A DNA stretch of 64,000 nt from Pyrocephalus nanus (taxonomy: Eukaryota > Chordata > Aves > Passeriformes > Tyrannidae), in NCBI GenBank assembly GCA_038380795.1, contig CM076267.1, forward strand, positions 20,916,001 through 20,980,000, given 5' to 3'. Position 1 is the stretch's first letter. Every line of letters starts with the position of its first letter. The notes below the pieces were generated by a model. It searched no databases. It was not told the DNA's origin and saw only the letters and a program-made list of their open reading frames with translations. The position numbers and the translations under genes were made by a program. Of the stretch, positions 37,459 through 50,100 are shown in pieces.

Positions 37459-37489
37459 TTTTTTTTGTTTGTTTGTTTGTTTGTTTGTT
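37459..37489. repeat. (GTTT)n microsatellite with leading T8
   Basis: Eight T followed by six GTTT-type units. Simple tetranucleotide repeat, likely variable in length. Confidence 0.95.
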
Positions 37490-38189
37490 CCATTTGCCCT
37501 CCATTTCTCACACTAAAGGAGATGCCAGTGACAAATAGTTTTGAGTAATACCCTGTCTCTGGTATTGCATGGATGTTGATAATATTTCTCTGCAATGCAG
37601 TCTCAGGGATTGTCATATCCCCTACCCAGTGGCTTGCAAGGAAAGCATTGGATAATGACAAACTGCAGTGCACTGTGCTTGGAGAGCTAATGAGGTGCTT
37701 TGTTCTTGAGCGTCAGTACGCATTTCATCTACACCTTTCATGTACAGAAGATGTGTTTATATACATAGACAGAAGTTTTAACTGACATAGTATGCATTTA
37801 AAAGGAAGTGAATTTTTGATGCAAGTGTAGGTACTACACTAACCATAATGATTTCATTGTGTTCTCCAAACACAGCAGCAGGCTGTCCTTGGGGGAAAGG
37901 GATGTTTTTAATGTAGGGTAGGAAATTACCGAAGGAGGTTGAGGATGCTCTTCTGAAAGGGAGTCATAAAGATGCTGTGACTTGATAGAAGGAATAGGTG
38001 TGATACATTCTAAGACATGGCTTTATAATTCTTTCCTTGACACTAAGCACCTCTACTGAATGCTACATTCTACACCATGAATGTAACAATACAGTAAATG
38101 TGCAGGAAATAACATTTCAATTTTGTCCTTTTTTGCCTTTTCTACATATTTAAAAAAAGTCATGGAAATAGGGACACGTAACCTCTGTC

Positions 38190-38795
38190 TTAAAAGGGGA
38201 AAAAAAAGAAGACCTCAGGGACTACAGGATGGGCAGTCTCTCCTCAGTGCCCACTAAGAACATGGAGTAGATTCTCATGGAAACTGTTCTAAGGCCCATG
38301 GAAAATAAGGGGGTGATTGGTAACAAACAACGTGGCTTCACTAAGGGCAAATCATGCCTGACAAGTTTAGTGGCCTTCTATGGTGGGGTGACAGCATTGC
38401 TGGATAAGAGAGGAGGGACTGATGTCATCTATCTGAACTTGTTTAAAGCATTTGATACTGTCCAGCACGACATCCTTGTCTCTAAACTGCAGAGGCCTAG
38501 ATTTAATTGATGGACCACTTGAATAAGAACTTGGCTGGGTGATTGCACTCAAAGAATTGTGGTCAAAGGCTTGATGTCTAAGTGGAGTCAGTGACGAGTG
38601 GTGTTCTTTAGGAGTTGGTATTGAGACAATTGTGGTTTAACATCTCTGTTGGGGACATGGAAAGTGGGATTGAGGGCACCCTCAGCAAGTTTGCTGATGA
38701 CACAAAGGAGTGAGGGAATGTCATCCAGAGGGACCTTGACAGGCTTGAGAGGTGGGACTGTCATGAACCTCATGAAGTTCAAAAGCTCAAAATTT
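38190..38795 (+). mobile_element. Decayed CR1 LINE fragment from the reverse transcriptase region
   Basis: Internal CR1 ORF2 sequence. In the frame of 38277-38510 the RT finger and palm region is recognisable ([20 protein letters not shown], then [20 protein letters not shown]). The catalytic aspartate of motif A, expected in YLDLxKAFD, reads Asn here (AAC, 38436-38438). A stop follows at about 38508, and the motif C box FADD appears later (38690-38701) in a different frame, so there is at least one frameshift as well. The fragment ends near 38795, before the 3' UTR. It is a dead, 5'- and 3'-truncated copy with no host function to infer. Confidence 0.93.
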
Positions 38796-41359
38796 AAGAA
38801 ACAGTGGGGTTCATGACATTTCACAATTCAGCTGACTCTCAAGGTAACTTTGTCTTCTGCCCAGCTCAGCCTATTGCATAGCGTTGCCTTTGCTAGAATA
38901 CAAAAGCTGTCTGCAGAGTTCTTGAGCTCTGGAGCAATGCTGGGTAGGTAGTGGCCCAATCTGAGGTTATTTTGGCAATGCTCCACAACCCCAAATTAAA
39001 GTCTGGACAACGTAAAACTTTCTTTGCATGTCTGAGTAAAACTGCGGCTCTGCTTCCCTCCAGGTTTATACAAATTTCATGGATTTATTTCTTTGCTCTG
39101 CTGTATGTCCTCATGACCCCATCCCCTCCCCACGTGAATCATGTGGTGGAAACGAAGGGTGCTTCCTGAACTACAGGTGCTCTTAAAAGAAGAGTTGCTG
39201 GTTATGTGTTGCAACCACAGGAAATGTTTCAGTGTTTCTTCTTACCCCCTGCACTGTTCATCTCCTTCTATTCCTCTCTTACCAGAAAGTAAATTAAATA
39301 GTGTTAATAATGTGAGTAATACCAGTGCTTGGAAATGATTAGGAGATAGGATGAAGGATGAAGACAAGAGGGCCTTTATCCTTCTGGTAGATCTCTGCAC
39401 TGAAACTGAGCTGCAGAATTTGTTAGTTGCTGGGAAAATGTCTCCTGTGTCTGTTTGTTGCTGCCTGCCTTTGTTATTAAGATCTGCTTTTGGAAATCAA
39501 TGCTAATGCAGTATTTCAAGGTGATCTAGAATCCACATGTAGACTGTGACTTTGCTTCAGCTATGTCACAGGCACATTAGTGCAGATTAAATAGAGGAAG
39601 ATAAAAGGCAAGTTGATGCAATCATATTTGCAGAACAGTAGAAGTGAGAGTGATCAAAGGCAAGAAAATGGCTGGGTCACTCTGCTGGAGCACTCCTCTC
39701 ACTCTCTTCACCTGAGCCGCTCTTAGCAGTTTCCCAGGCTCTTTGGAGCAGGAATTGGAAGCATGCCCAAGATAGGTGTTTTGCCATTATGCGGCAATTT
39801 TTATTTAGTGCTCAATACCTGAGAACCAAAGAGTAGACCTTGTTCTTTAATACATGGCTGACCTATTACACATCTCTATAAATTCCTCTCATCAGCAGGA
39901 CTTATGTGTCAGCTGGTCCTGAGGTCTAAGATACTGAATGCCTCTGGTACGTGACAGATCTTTTGAAGGCTTTGAAGCTACTAAAGCCAAAAGCACCATC
40001 AAACTTCCAAATTGTTTGTAGGGTGTATAATGACCCATTAGAGAAAATGAGAAAGTTAGGGAGTAGCAGTGAAACATCTGAGACCTACAACTGCTCCATG
40101 TTGAACAAGTAGTGTTCACTGCAGCACCTCAGTTTTCCTCCTGTAGAATGCTTTGAGGCTGACAGCTGAAGGAGGCTGTGGAAGTGTTTGGATTAATTAC
40201 TATTTATCGGGGTGTTACTATTGTGGCTACTGCTGCTATAATCTAATGTGGGTTCACTTATATAATGAAACAATTATCTTGTCAGTAGAGATTTGAGTTC
40301 CGGTTCAAATCTGTTCCTGTGTTGAGACACTGTAGAAACTTTCTTGTGACTTGCTGTAGCACAAACCCATTGCTGTCCTGGATTTCAGTGAGAACTTCTT
40401 AGTGAAGCAATGCAATCTAAATTTGAATAGCTGATCTATTTGGGGTTTTTTTGAGAAGCACTGGAAGTTTGGATGTACAAAGGCTGTGATATTTTTTAAT
40501 AACTAAAATGAGTCTGGCTTGATGATGTGTTCCTGTAGCCAAGACCACAGACCATTCAGCAGGTATAGAAGAGATATTGGTAAAAACACTTGAGGGATGA
40601 AGTGCCAAATGTCACAATTCAAGAGAAATCTTGGGGCTAAGAAGGAACTTGCTGTTTACTGAGACATTTTCTTACAGAAACTGTGGAAGTCAGTAGTTTT
40701 TGCAAGAAGGAAAGGATTGATGGTCAAGGTGAAATGACGCTGGGGAAAGCTGAACTGTGCTTGATTTATGGCAGTCACCCACAGCTCACTGAGCACCAAA
40801 GGCTGTTGAGGTATCATGCTGCTGGCATTAGCCATGGAAAAGTGTGAATAGTCTGGTTCTGAGGCATACATCTAGGTTTTCTAAATATGACCCAAAATGC
40901 TGTTATTTTGCTCTGTCCAGGGAGATTGTTTGCTCTAGCAGAAATCTTGTATTGTTTTGATTAAAGACTCTAATGCCCAAAGAGAGAAAAATCATCCCTC
41001 TTCTCATCCAAGACATAGAAGTTTGGTTTTGTGACAGTTTGAGAATGGGGTTTTCCTTAATCTTGTGGTTTTTTATTACTCTCCCTGGCTATTTTATTGT
41101 GTTTGGAGATGTTAATGAATCATGGCAGCATTGTCATTTCAGGTGGGTTTGGTGAGGCATCCAGCATGTTAGTGCCTGTGAGCTGACTGCTTGTGCTCCA
41201 GCCAGCCCCAGGATCACACCAGTCCTGCATAGGAATAAATAGCTTTACCTTCCCCCATCTTACAAATCTACTGAGTGGTCAGTCTGACTTCTTTCTTTCT
41301 TTGGCTTCCTTCCTTCCAGCTTTCACTCTGCTGTGCCTTTAAAATGCACTAGAGATGGT
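38796..41359. other. Noncoding stretch, no supported gene
   Basis: No gene is seen. A B-box-like GGTTCAAATCT near 40293 with MIR-like flanks (40275-40385) may be another ancient SINE but is too diverged to call. Short open frames here are not recognisable. Confidence 0.5.
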
Positions 41360-41515
41360 ACAATACCAGTTTTACATAACAAAAGGAGAAGAGAAGGAGA
41401 AGTGAAATGACTTGACCACGTTCAGGAAATAAGTAAGGCAAGAGACAGAAAATAAATTTGTTAATTCCCAGGTAGAGTCAGCACTCAGGCACCTGCTCTC
41501 TCTGACTTTTACCAT
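41360..41515 (-). mobile_element. MIR-like ancient SINE
   Basis: Read on the minus strand it matches the central and 5' part of a MIR/CORE-type tRNA-derived SINE. On the plus strand the reverse complement shows CCAGTTTTACATA (for the MIR CCATTTTACAGA), GAGAAGTGAAATGACTTGAC (for AGTGACTTGCCC), CAGGAAATAAGT and then an AATTCCCAGGTAGAGTC segment. These are landmark MIR words in the right order and spacing. Divergence is high, as expected for an amniote-age repeat. Confidence 0.65.
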
Positions 41516-44500
41516 TTCTTCTCCAAACACATTTGAAGGAAGTTTCAGGACTGCATGCTTCCTTCTGCACTGCTTGACCTCAGTAGTAACCAAAGCAGTT
41601 TGAGATTTGAGCTATAGCTGCCTTTTTTATTTTGTTTAGCTACCTTTTAAATACCAGCCAAACTATGTCAGAATTGTTACTTACCATGACTGCTTCCGAC
41701 TACCCTCAGCTACTTTCTTGTGCAGGCTAATAGGTGTGCTTGAGAGCAAAGTCTAGAAAGGCAGTTTAGTCTCACAGTAGATTTTGTTCCCACCCTTAAC
41801 CTGTTCAGCTCCTTAACAGCTGTATCTGGGAAGCTACGCTTCCACTTTAAGATTAGAGATACTTAAGAGATTACTTCCAGAGCTTTGGAAAACGAAATAG
41901 CTTTTATTGCACAGTTTACCAAAAGTTTATTTAACTAATATGCAAATATTGCTTTGCAAAAGAAACACAGTATGGACAGAGTGATGGAGGAGAAGGAGTC
42001 TCAGTGATCAGTCAGGGACTTGTGGAAGAATTATTTGAAGGTGGCAGACACTACTATTTTTTTTTTCCTCAATAATGTCCAGAAAATAAACTGTATAAAT
42101 TTCATGAAAGTAGGTATGGACCACATTTGCCAAATTCAAAACTTCAGTTCTTATGCTTGCTTGTTCCACATTTTGAATGTAGGTGCCTGACATCCTTATC
42201 TCAAATGAAATGTTAGAACATAACAATCAGAGCCTGCAGCAGTCAAAAAGACCAACAGGCTGAAGTGCAGCCATCATAACCTCAGAGCCTGTCACTGAGC
42301 ATAAGCCCCTAAAGCTGGAGAATGCCTAATCAACACTGCATCTGTGCTGTGCATGTGTGTCTCTAAATGTTGCACTGCAGCATTTTCTAGTCACTCTCTT
42401 TGGCAATTTTTAGTCATCTGAACTTGTGAAGGAATTTTTTTGCTTGGGTGTTGGTTACACAATGGGGTAATACACTGTTTAGTTTTGGCTGGTTTTTTAA
42501 AAAATATAATTTTTGGCTCATTTAAATGCTCTCTTCGGCTTCAGATCCTTGTATGAGTTTGTGCAGTTTTTTCATGCATGAAAATGGCTTCACAGTCAAA
42601 TGTTTTCCTTCCATGCCAGTCTACTACTTTACTTGTCTCCTTTAGTGGTTCTTGTTCTAAGGGCAGGAAAGAAAGGGATGAATGAAGTTTCTATTTTATG
42701 CTCAGTTAGTTATCCAAAACACTGCTTTATCTGAAAGCATCATACTTTCCACTAGCAGATCTCTCAGTCATAATTTGATCTTTAGATGTGCATTTCCAAG
42801 AATTGCCTTATAGGCAACTTTTTAATGTAATTTAAGAGATTTCCCCATCAATCTTTACTGTCATTCTTTATCTGGAAAAGAAAACTGGCAACTGAAGAGC
42901 TCTCTTACACTTCTATGGTGTAAATGTGACATCACTCTCTCAGTGTTTGTGGTGTGGGTTTTTTGTTTGTTTTGGGTTAAAAATCCTTTTTTAAAATTTA
43001 GCAGAAGCAGAATAAACAAAATTTCTAGGTAATGCAGTGAAGTTGACTGTTTTACTGCAGTGGTTAAGGTAGTGTTCTGTCATGTCTGACTCTATTGCTC
43101 ACTGATTTCCTTTTGTTTCCAGATGTGAATTATCATACTCTTTGCCTCTTCCACCCACTGCAAATACATCAGCTGAAGTAAAGATAAGGTTTCTAGAATC
43201 AACCATATTCCGTTTTGTGATTGTTCTAAGAAAAATCAGTCTCTCTCCTTACATGTTTGGGGCACCTCAAATAAATAGCAGGTCAAATTACTAATCTATT
43301 AGCTCTTTGTCTGCCATGGTATGCACAGTTAGTCATGAAATATTCATGCAATTCAGAAGAAAGCTTGAGGGGGGTGAGGGAAGGCAGCTCCTGAAATAAA
43401 ACCACAGTATCATAAGGTCAATCAGCTTGCTACTTTAAGATTGAAGCACAGGTCAAACCTTTCATCCTAGAAACTTTGCCCAAGAATTATTTACTTTCAG
43501 CTGTCGAGCTTGTTAAATGATTACCGAAGTCTATAGTGTGCATTTTTTTTTTCACAGGAAGGGTTTTATAAATGACTTTTCTTTCCCTAAAGGATTACAT
43601 TTTTACAGTACATGGTTCTCTATATGTAAGCTTTTCACAAGTCCTAATCCGACTTCAAATTAAATCCATTGGCAACTCCTGTTGACTTCAGAACATTATA
43701 GTGCCTGTCTGTCTTTATACATTTGAGGAGAGTCCATTCAGCAGTAGAAAGCACATTCAATGGCACATAGTGTTTAAAAGAATATGAAGTTGCATATGTA
43801 CATAAATACAAACCAAGATGTACTTGGTGTTCCTACCCCCTCTCCTTTTCCAGCTTTGGAAAATAAGCAAATGCATGATAAAAGAGGAGATGACTTAGAT
43901 TTTAAATCAAAAAGAAAAAAAAGAACCAGTGTTAAATCTGTGCTATACCTTTGTTAATATTGTCTTTGTTATTGTAATATCACGGTACCTTCTTCTGTGG
44001 ACTAGTGACACACTTCCTTTCTGTTCTTGTGCTTCTCATCAGCATGAAAAGTGTGTAAGAGAAGGCTTCAGTTTGAGGGTGATTTTTCCTCTTTAAATAC
44101 ATGTATGTGCTAGGGAAGCTGAGATAGAATCCAACTTTTAATCTAGAATAAAAGGCGACAAGGTTGACTCCAAGGTGGGTTGAAAGAAATTAATTTCACA
44201 GATTCAAGCTGATGCTTGTAGACAATCCTGTTTTTTTCCATTATTTCAGGTGAACAAAGTGTTGCTTGTCATCTTTACTTCAGCACCTCATTTATTTTGA
44301 TTAATCTGGTTCAAAGTTTTGGAAACTTTGCAAATTACCACCTGAGGCCCTGATTTTATATTTATTGATTTTACGTGTTTATATAAATATATTTATAAAT
44401 GCATTAAAATGCATTTGTTTTATTTTATATTTTTAGTGTGTTGTGATGCACAGTTTAGTGACACATAGCACTTGCAGGTGTTTAAACATGTCTGAATTTT

Positions 44501-44574
44501 TGACACAGTTCACAACAGTCTCTCAGGTTGAAGACTCAGACTAATCAGAACCTCAGACAGACTGAGGGTACATA
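41516..44574. other. Noncoding stretch, no supported gene
   Basis: No gene is seen. It has a conserved-element-like block at about 43320-43520 and one strong acceptor-like site at 43122 followed by a short open frame; neither is enough to call a gene. Confidence 0.5.
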
Positions 44575-44920
44575 AAATTGTGGAGTCATATGGATATTGG
44601 CTAGAAAGAACATTTAGTCCAGCATCCCTCTCAAGGCAGAACAATCACTGGGCCAGCTGGAGTTTTGTGTAGCTGCATTCTGAAAACCTCCAAGGATGAC
44701 AATTTAACCTATTCCAAGTTTTCCAGGGTGACCTCTTGCTGGAATTATTTTCCCCCAGATATCCAGCCTGAATCTCCCAGGCCTCAATTTCCAGTAGCAG
44801 TTTGTTTTCCCATGTTACAGTCTTTGTTAGTAAGGGAACAGGTTAACTCCATCTTCCCAACTGCCCTTGAAATAGCTGTAGGCTACTGTTAGAACCTCCT
44901 ATTGCCTCTAGATAAGCCTC
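44575..44920 (-). mobile_element. Older, diverged CR1 LINE 3' portion
   Basis: On the plus strand the reverse-complement order of an old CR1 3' region is visible: a decayed 3' end (TCATATGGATATTGGCTAGA), CATCCCTCTCAAGGCAGAAC, TGAAAACCTCCAAGGATG, CCAAGTTTTCCAGGGTGACC, CAGCCTGAATCTCCC, AACTCCATCTTCCCAACTGC and AAATAGCTGTAGGCTACTGT. It is clearly more diverged than the copy at 21669-22235, so it belongs to an older CR1 subfamily. No intact coding sequence remains. Confidence 0.85.
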
Positions 44921-47027
44921 GGTTAAAACACGTTAGAAAGACCAAAATATTCTGGAGGCAAATTTTACTGCAGTAGAAAATATATCCTATGGCACATGCC
45001 ACATATACCCATCATCAGCAGCTGTTGAAGCTGATGAATCACAGTAGAATAGAAGCATGATCCATAACGCATGAAATTTCCACTGGCTGCCAGCCAGAGC
45101 TTTTCTTGAACAATTTACTGCTCCACCCTTTAGCAGGATACCCTGCCCAGCAGCAGGATCAGGAAGTGAGACATGGTTTTGTTTTTTGAATAAGAACCCT
45201 CACTGACATGAAAAGAAAATGCGTCTAAATCCAACTACCTTTGTGCATCCTCTGGCGGAACTGACACATTCCCATAACCTGTTCCTTTTTTCTTAATGGT
45301 ATGTGCAGCCCTTTGGCCTAACACACTACCAGTTAGAGATGGAAGAATTGTGGGGAAATGGAGCCTGGTGTTGGATCCACCTACCCAATGTGCTATTTCT
45401 AAAGAATGAGGTTAAACATCTTCATACCACCCATTTGGCATAGCACCTGGAGTGCTGTTGCTGTGGTGTTTATGGCAAATATAAATTAGTTCAGTAAAGT
45501 TACCAAACTCTGGCTAAAAAGATTTGCCACATAACATATCACCAGTCATATCACGTGTCACCAGACCAGTGTAATTTTTTTTGCCTATTATAAATCCCAA
45601 AGAGGCAAATTCAATTACAGTTTAGATATTCTGAAGTGTTAAATTTATCTCAAGTTACTGCATTGTATTAAAATGTTGAAATGTACCCATTTGCAATATG
45701 TACTGCTCTTAGAAAACTGATGCTGGTGGAAGAAATGTTTTCTGAGGTGTTTAGATACTGCTTTTTACATATGACAGAATTGTTCATTCCTTGTGCCGTG
45801 CCATTGACTATGCCTTGCAGTAAAGCATTCATGATATTACCATACAGAATTTAGGATTTTTAATGGGATTTTCATTGTGAGGATGTGGAAAAAAACCCAT
45901 GGTACCCTTTGAAAAGGTGATTTTGTATGTGGTCATACAAAAAAGATTTCCTTCAACACAAAGCAGGTTTAGAATGTTTTTGTAAAACAATCTGGCTTAT
46001 ATCTGTGTTGACTCAAACTAAGGTGCCATTGACTTTAAAAGTGCTATGTGTGCTGTTTCTCTACATGGTCTGCTGCTGTGACCATGAAATAAAGATCAGG
46101 TGCTGTGCAGCCCACTGAGGTCGAAATGCCAAATGCTGTTCCCAGTTGCACATGATATGGGATAATGGCTGCATCAATTCCTGCCCTGGGAGGTCGTGGG
46201 GACCTGCACAGCAGTCCCTGGGGGAGCAGCGGCTGCCTCGTCGCAGTGTGGGACAGTCCCTCCCTGGATGCTGCTGTGGGCACACAGAGCCCCAGGCCCT
46301 GCATGCTCTGCCTCACAGAGCTGGAGAGATCCTGCTAGTAAAAAGATTGCAGAGTGAAACACTCATTGTGCAGTTGTGTCACACAGCGAGCTCTAAAACA
46401 AGGATTGCTTTGGTTATTGTCTGAAGCACATCCTGCAAAGCCAAAATGAGGGGCAGCCTTCTCTTCTGTGCCAGCTTTCATTCCACCTGTATAGGAGGTC
46501 ATCTCCACTTGAATTTCAAGTTCTGTTTAAACAACTTGGAGATATGCTGTTATGGGATGCTGGCTCCTGACTCCTGTCAGAGGCACTGTGAGAATTCCTG
46601 GTGCACTTGCATAGAAAAATTCTGCCTTATTAGCATAAATAAATAGAAACCCACCATGCATTTCCAGGATTTGTGTGTTTAATAATTACATTTCTCAGTT
46701 GAATCTGGTCCATGGTGACATATCTGTAAGGAAGTGTTAAATCTACAGATGAAGAAGGAGTGTAGTTCCTTATTGATTGTCATGATTCTTCTCATCTGTG
46801 ACTGGATTTTGGAAAGGGCACTAACTTGCTCACTGGTAGAAGATTTATTTTATACTCCTCTCTTTCCCTTCCTTGTCTTAGATGATTTTTCTCTCTTAAG
46901 AGGTGAGAATAGTAAAATATAAACTTGGAATATAGGTCTAATTGAGTTCTGTGTTATAGAATATATGGAAATTGGTCTTTGATCTGTTCTTTATTGTTCC
47001 AGTGGTCAGGTCTAAAATCAAAGCTCT
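44921..47027. other. Noncoding stretch with a GC-richer patch
   Basis: No gene is seen. Around 46140-46345 the sequence is GC-richer than its surroundings, with overlapping accidental open frames on both strands. It resembles neither CR1 nor a CpG island that I can name, and may be an unclassified repeat or an old exon. Confidence 0.45.
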
Positions 47028-47145
47028 GCACTGATATTGCTGAGGTCTTTGCAGTTTTGTCATCTGTAAGTAAGAATAATGATACTGATTTTGTTGGCAA
47101 GGTATTTTGATAATAATGAACATAAAGAGTTATTAAGAGCTGGGT
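47028..47145 (+). mobile_element. MIR-like ancient SINE
   Basis: Plus-strand match to the 3' half of MIR: GCAGTTTTGTCATCTGTAAG (for CAGTTTCCTCATCTGTAAA), AATAATGATACTGA, then a GTTGGCAAGGTATTTTGATA-like segment (for GTTGTTGTGAGGATTAAATGA) and CATAAAGAG. Order and spacing fit. It is highly diverged. Confidence 0.6.
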
Positions 47146-50100
47146 TTTTATTTTCAGATAAATATTACATTCAAATTATTTTTATTTGTCACTGAATTAA
47201 CATATTATATTTGTAAATTTTGCAACTTTTCTTTCTCATCTGATGGAATAATTTTCATTTACAGTTTTCAAAAGGTATTTCATTTTAATAATTAGAATAC
47301 ATTTTTTGGTTTTGTTTTCTTTCTTTAATTTGCCTCTGGTGGATCCTAGTCAGTACATGTTTTCCTATACTTACGCTTTTCTTTAAAGAATAACAATGGA
47401 GACAGCAGGTGTGGTGATTGATTCTGGTGATTGATTGACTAGTTAAGTGCTGATGTCTACAGAAGGAGTTAAGGCCATTTTTATAAAATTGAAAATGAAA
47501 GAAAATTATATGGGGTGGATTTTTTTTAGTGATTGAGACAGCTTTTGCTGTGTATTGTTAGAAAATGAATTTCCTGCATAGTAGCAATTAGATTTCTTGA
47601 ATTATATTATCATTCCATTCAGTTTAATATTATAGTTGTCACTTACATAATGAGCCTTCTGTATGCAGCTTTGATACACAGAGCCTTGCTATTTCACACA
47701 GGGAACATGAAAGAAATAAGTATCTACCTCTGGATTTCCCTGCATGCCCAATAGTCTGCACAGTAAGTTTTCAGATACAAATAATGGAACCGGCATGATC
47801 TCTAAATGGTAAAAGATGTCCTTTCTGCTGACTACCAGTGAGCTACACCAGCTCTCAGGCAGCACATTTTCATTTTTACTGCTTTGTTTTGCTTCATATT
47901 TTGCTACTTAAAATTCCCACATCCACACGGGCTAATACGGGGAAATAATTTTTTCATGGTTTCATGATTTTATTTGCTCAGATGTGTTTTTTTCATTAGT
48001 GTTTAAATTTTTTACTTAGATTGTACACAAAATATAAATGTATTTTTCTAGCTTGAAGGCATATAGTCACAATATGAAAAAAGGGCCATGAGACAGGGTA
48101 CTACAAGTTAAAGTATAGAGGAGGTTTAGCAAGTATCTGCTGTGCTGTGCTATCTGTGCCTTTTCTTAAAAACTTGTTTCACTATCTTTCCTTTAGGGGA
48201 AACCTCAGATTTGTTGCAGCTGGGAGATCTTTTAGCCTCTCAGCCGTGTCACACCATCAAAGGGAAATAAGTCAGTTCCAAACTGGTGCGGGCAGGTTGC
48301 CCAAAGGTTTCATCTCAAAGCCGGATGGAACTGTGTGCTGTGACACACGAATTTCCAGGATGGCTGGGATCAGGGAACTGAAACTACATTAACAGGACTA
48401 GAAACATTTTGGAAAGTGCTTTTCTGGAACAGAGCATATTCAGAGTTCATGAAGAATGCCAGTGCTACTTGGAAAATGATGAAGAACAAATCTGTTTAAT
48501 TTGACTGTAGATAGGACCAACTCAAATCCAGTACCAGTATCCTTGGTTTATTGGTTTGGGTTTTTTTGCCATTATGCCATGCTTGCTCAGGGTAGTCAGC
48601 AATATCAGAGTGTCTGAGCATTGGGTTCCTTACAATAACTCACTTTCCAGACAGCTCCAATTTAGGCAGGGCTTCGGTGTGTTCCCTGTTATGGCAGCAT
48701 CTGGTTATTTCCTTTTTGTGCTTATTGGATTTTACATGCTTAATGAAATTATGCTCTTTAGAGGCTCCAAAATGCAGGCCAGTCTCTATCTGGTATTGTT
48801 TTGGATGATCCGTGGAGTTTCTCTCTGGTTTGTATCCAGATGAAATTGTGCCAATTTTGCATCTCTGAAGCTGTGCAAAACCCACTGCCCCATGGGGCGA
48901 GAACACCCAAAAAACTTGTGTGTCTCCCCTCTGCAACGGGTGCTCTGTGGGGCAATTGGAGGTTAGGAGGTCTGATGGGTGAGAGGTCTTTGCTGCCTGG
49001 CAAATACCCAAGGGTCTCTCTTCCTTGTTCGTGTGGTGGGATGTTGAAGGAGCACTCCCTGACTGGCTATGAGCTGAAGGGGCAGTGCATGGCCACTGGC
49101 ATATGCCCTTGCAGGCACATGATCTTTCACCAAGAGACGTTTTCCCCAGTCAGGGGTCCAGTACTGATTTGCAGGCACCTGCTATAGGCACCCACCTGCC
49201 CCCCACAAGCTTAGCTTGGTTGTTTCCTCCTTGTGCAGCACTCAGATAGCTGGCACTCAGAGATAAAGGTGATGTGTTCAGCTGCAGTGTGAGGGATTTC
49301 AGGAAAATCAGGCACTTAGTTTGAGGCTTTGCTTGGACATTAAAAGTAATGGTGTTTGTGCTTGAGTAAATAGGCTTGTTGGCTTCAAAAGCATCTACTT
49401 AGTCACATTATCTGCAAAACGTTTTCTGTGTTTGTATGAAGAGAATGTGACTGCTTGGAAAGTGGGAAGTTGCAGTATTTTTAATAGAGAGAGGGATAGT
49501 GTTTAAATAAAAGGAGTAATTGAAAAGGTCATGGCTTCCCTGCTGAATCAAATCAGATTTTTTTCAGCCATTATCTAAGAATTTTTGCTAGATATTCTAT
49601 GTCTGATGGAGGGACACGATGCTCGTGGACATGAGGACTAGTGACCATAAATCAAAACAAGAGCAAAATGTCCTTCCATAAGTGTGGGGCAGAAATGATT
49701 TTCAAATCAAAGGGCCATTTTGTTAAACCATCTAGTCTGGACTTAGTGTTTTACAGTAACTCCTTGTCTAGAAGCAGATTCTTTTTATTCTAAAATCATT
49801 GCTTCACTCATGACTCCTAGAGTTATATGAATAAACCCTTTCCATTTCACCTACTTGCCTTGCAGCAAAATCACTTCATTTTAGGTTTTTAAATAAATGT
49901 TGGCTAAAATGAGCATTTAATTAAATAATAAGGACCTCTGTTCCTCAGCTGTTAAATAAAGATCAAGCTCCATTTGGCTGTAAAAACTTTTTAGACACTG
50001 CTTAGCAAAACAGACTATATTTTTATAAAGGCATCTGGTATTTCTGGACACAACGTTCTCTGCTAACTCTAACTGCCAGTTTCTTTTAGAGGTGTTTTTA

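Larger units (their letters stand above)
22236..38189. other. Noncoding stretch, no supported gene
   Basis: About 16 kb of mostly unique sequence. It holds several homopolymer tracts listed separately, a nested inverted repeat next to a CpG-richer patch (27090-27312), conserved-element-like blocks (30960-31150, 37020-37150), candidate exons at 33018-33184 and 33572-33638, and a (GTTT)n tract. No CpG island, promoter or recognisable gene is seen. Confidence 0.5.

Noticed and set aside
40275..40385. B-box-like GGTTCAAATCT with MIR-like flanks, or a tRNA
   Set aside because: No A box or clover-leaf can be built, and MIR similarity is too weak to call.
43123..43177. Acceptor plus short open frame ending at GAA|GTAAAG
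   Set aside because: Only 18 codons and no supporting neighbour exon in a matching phase.
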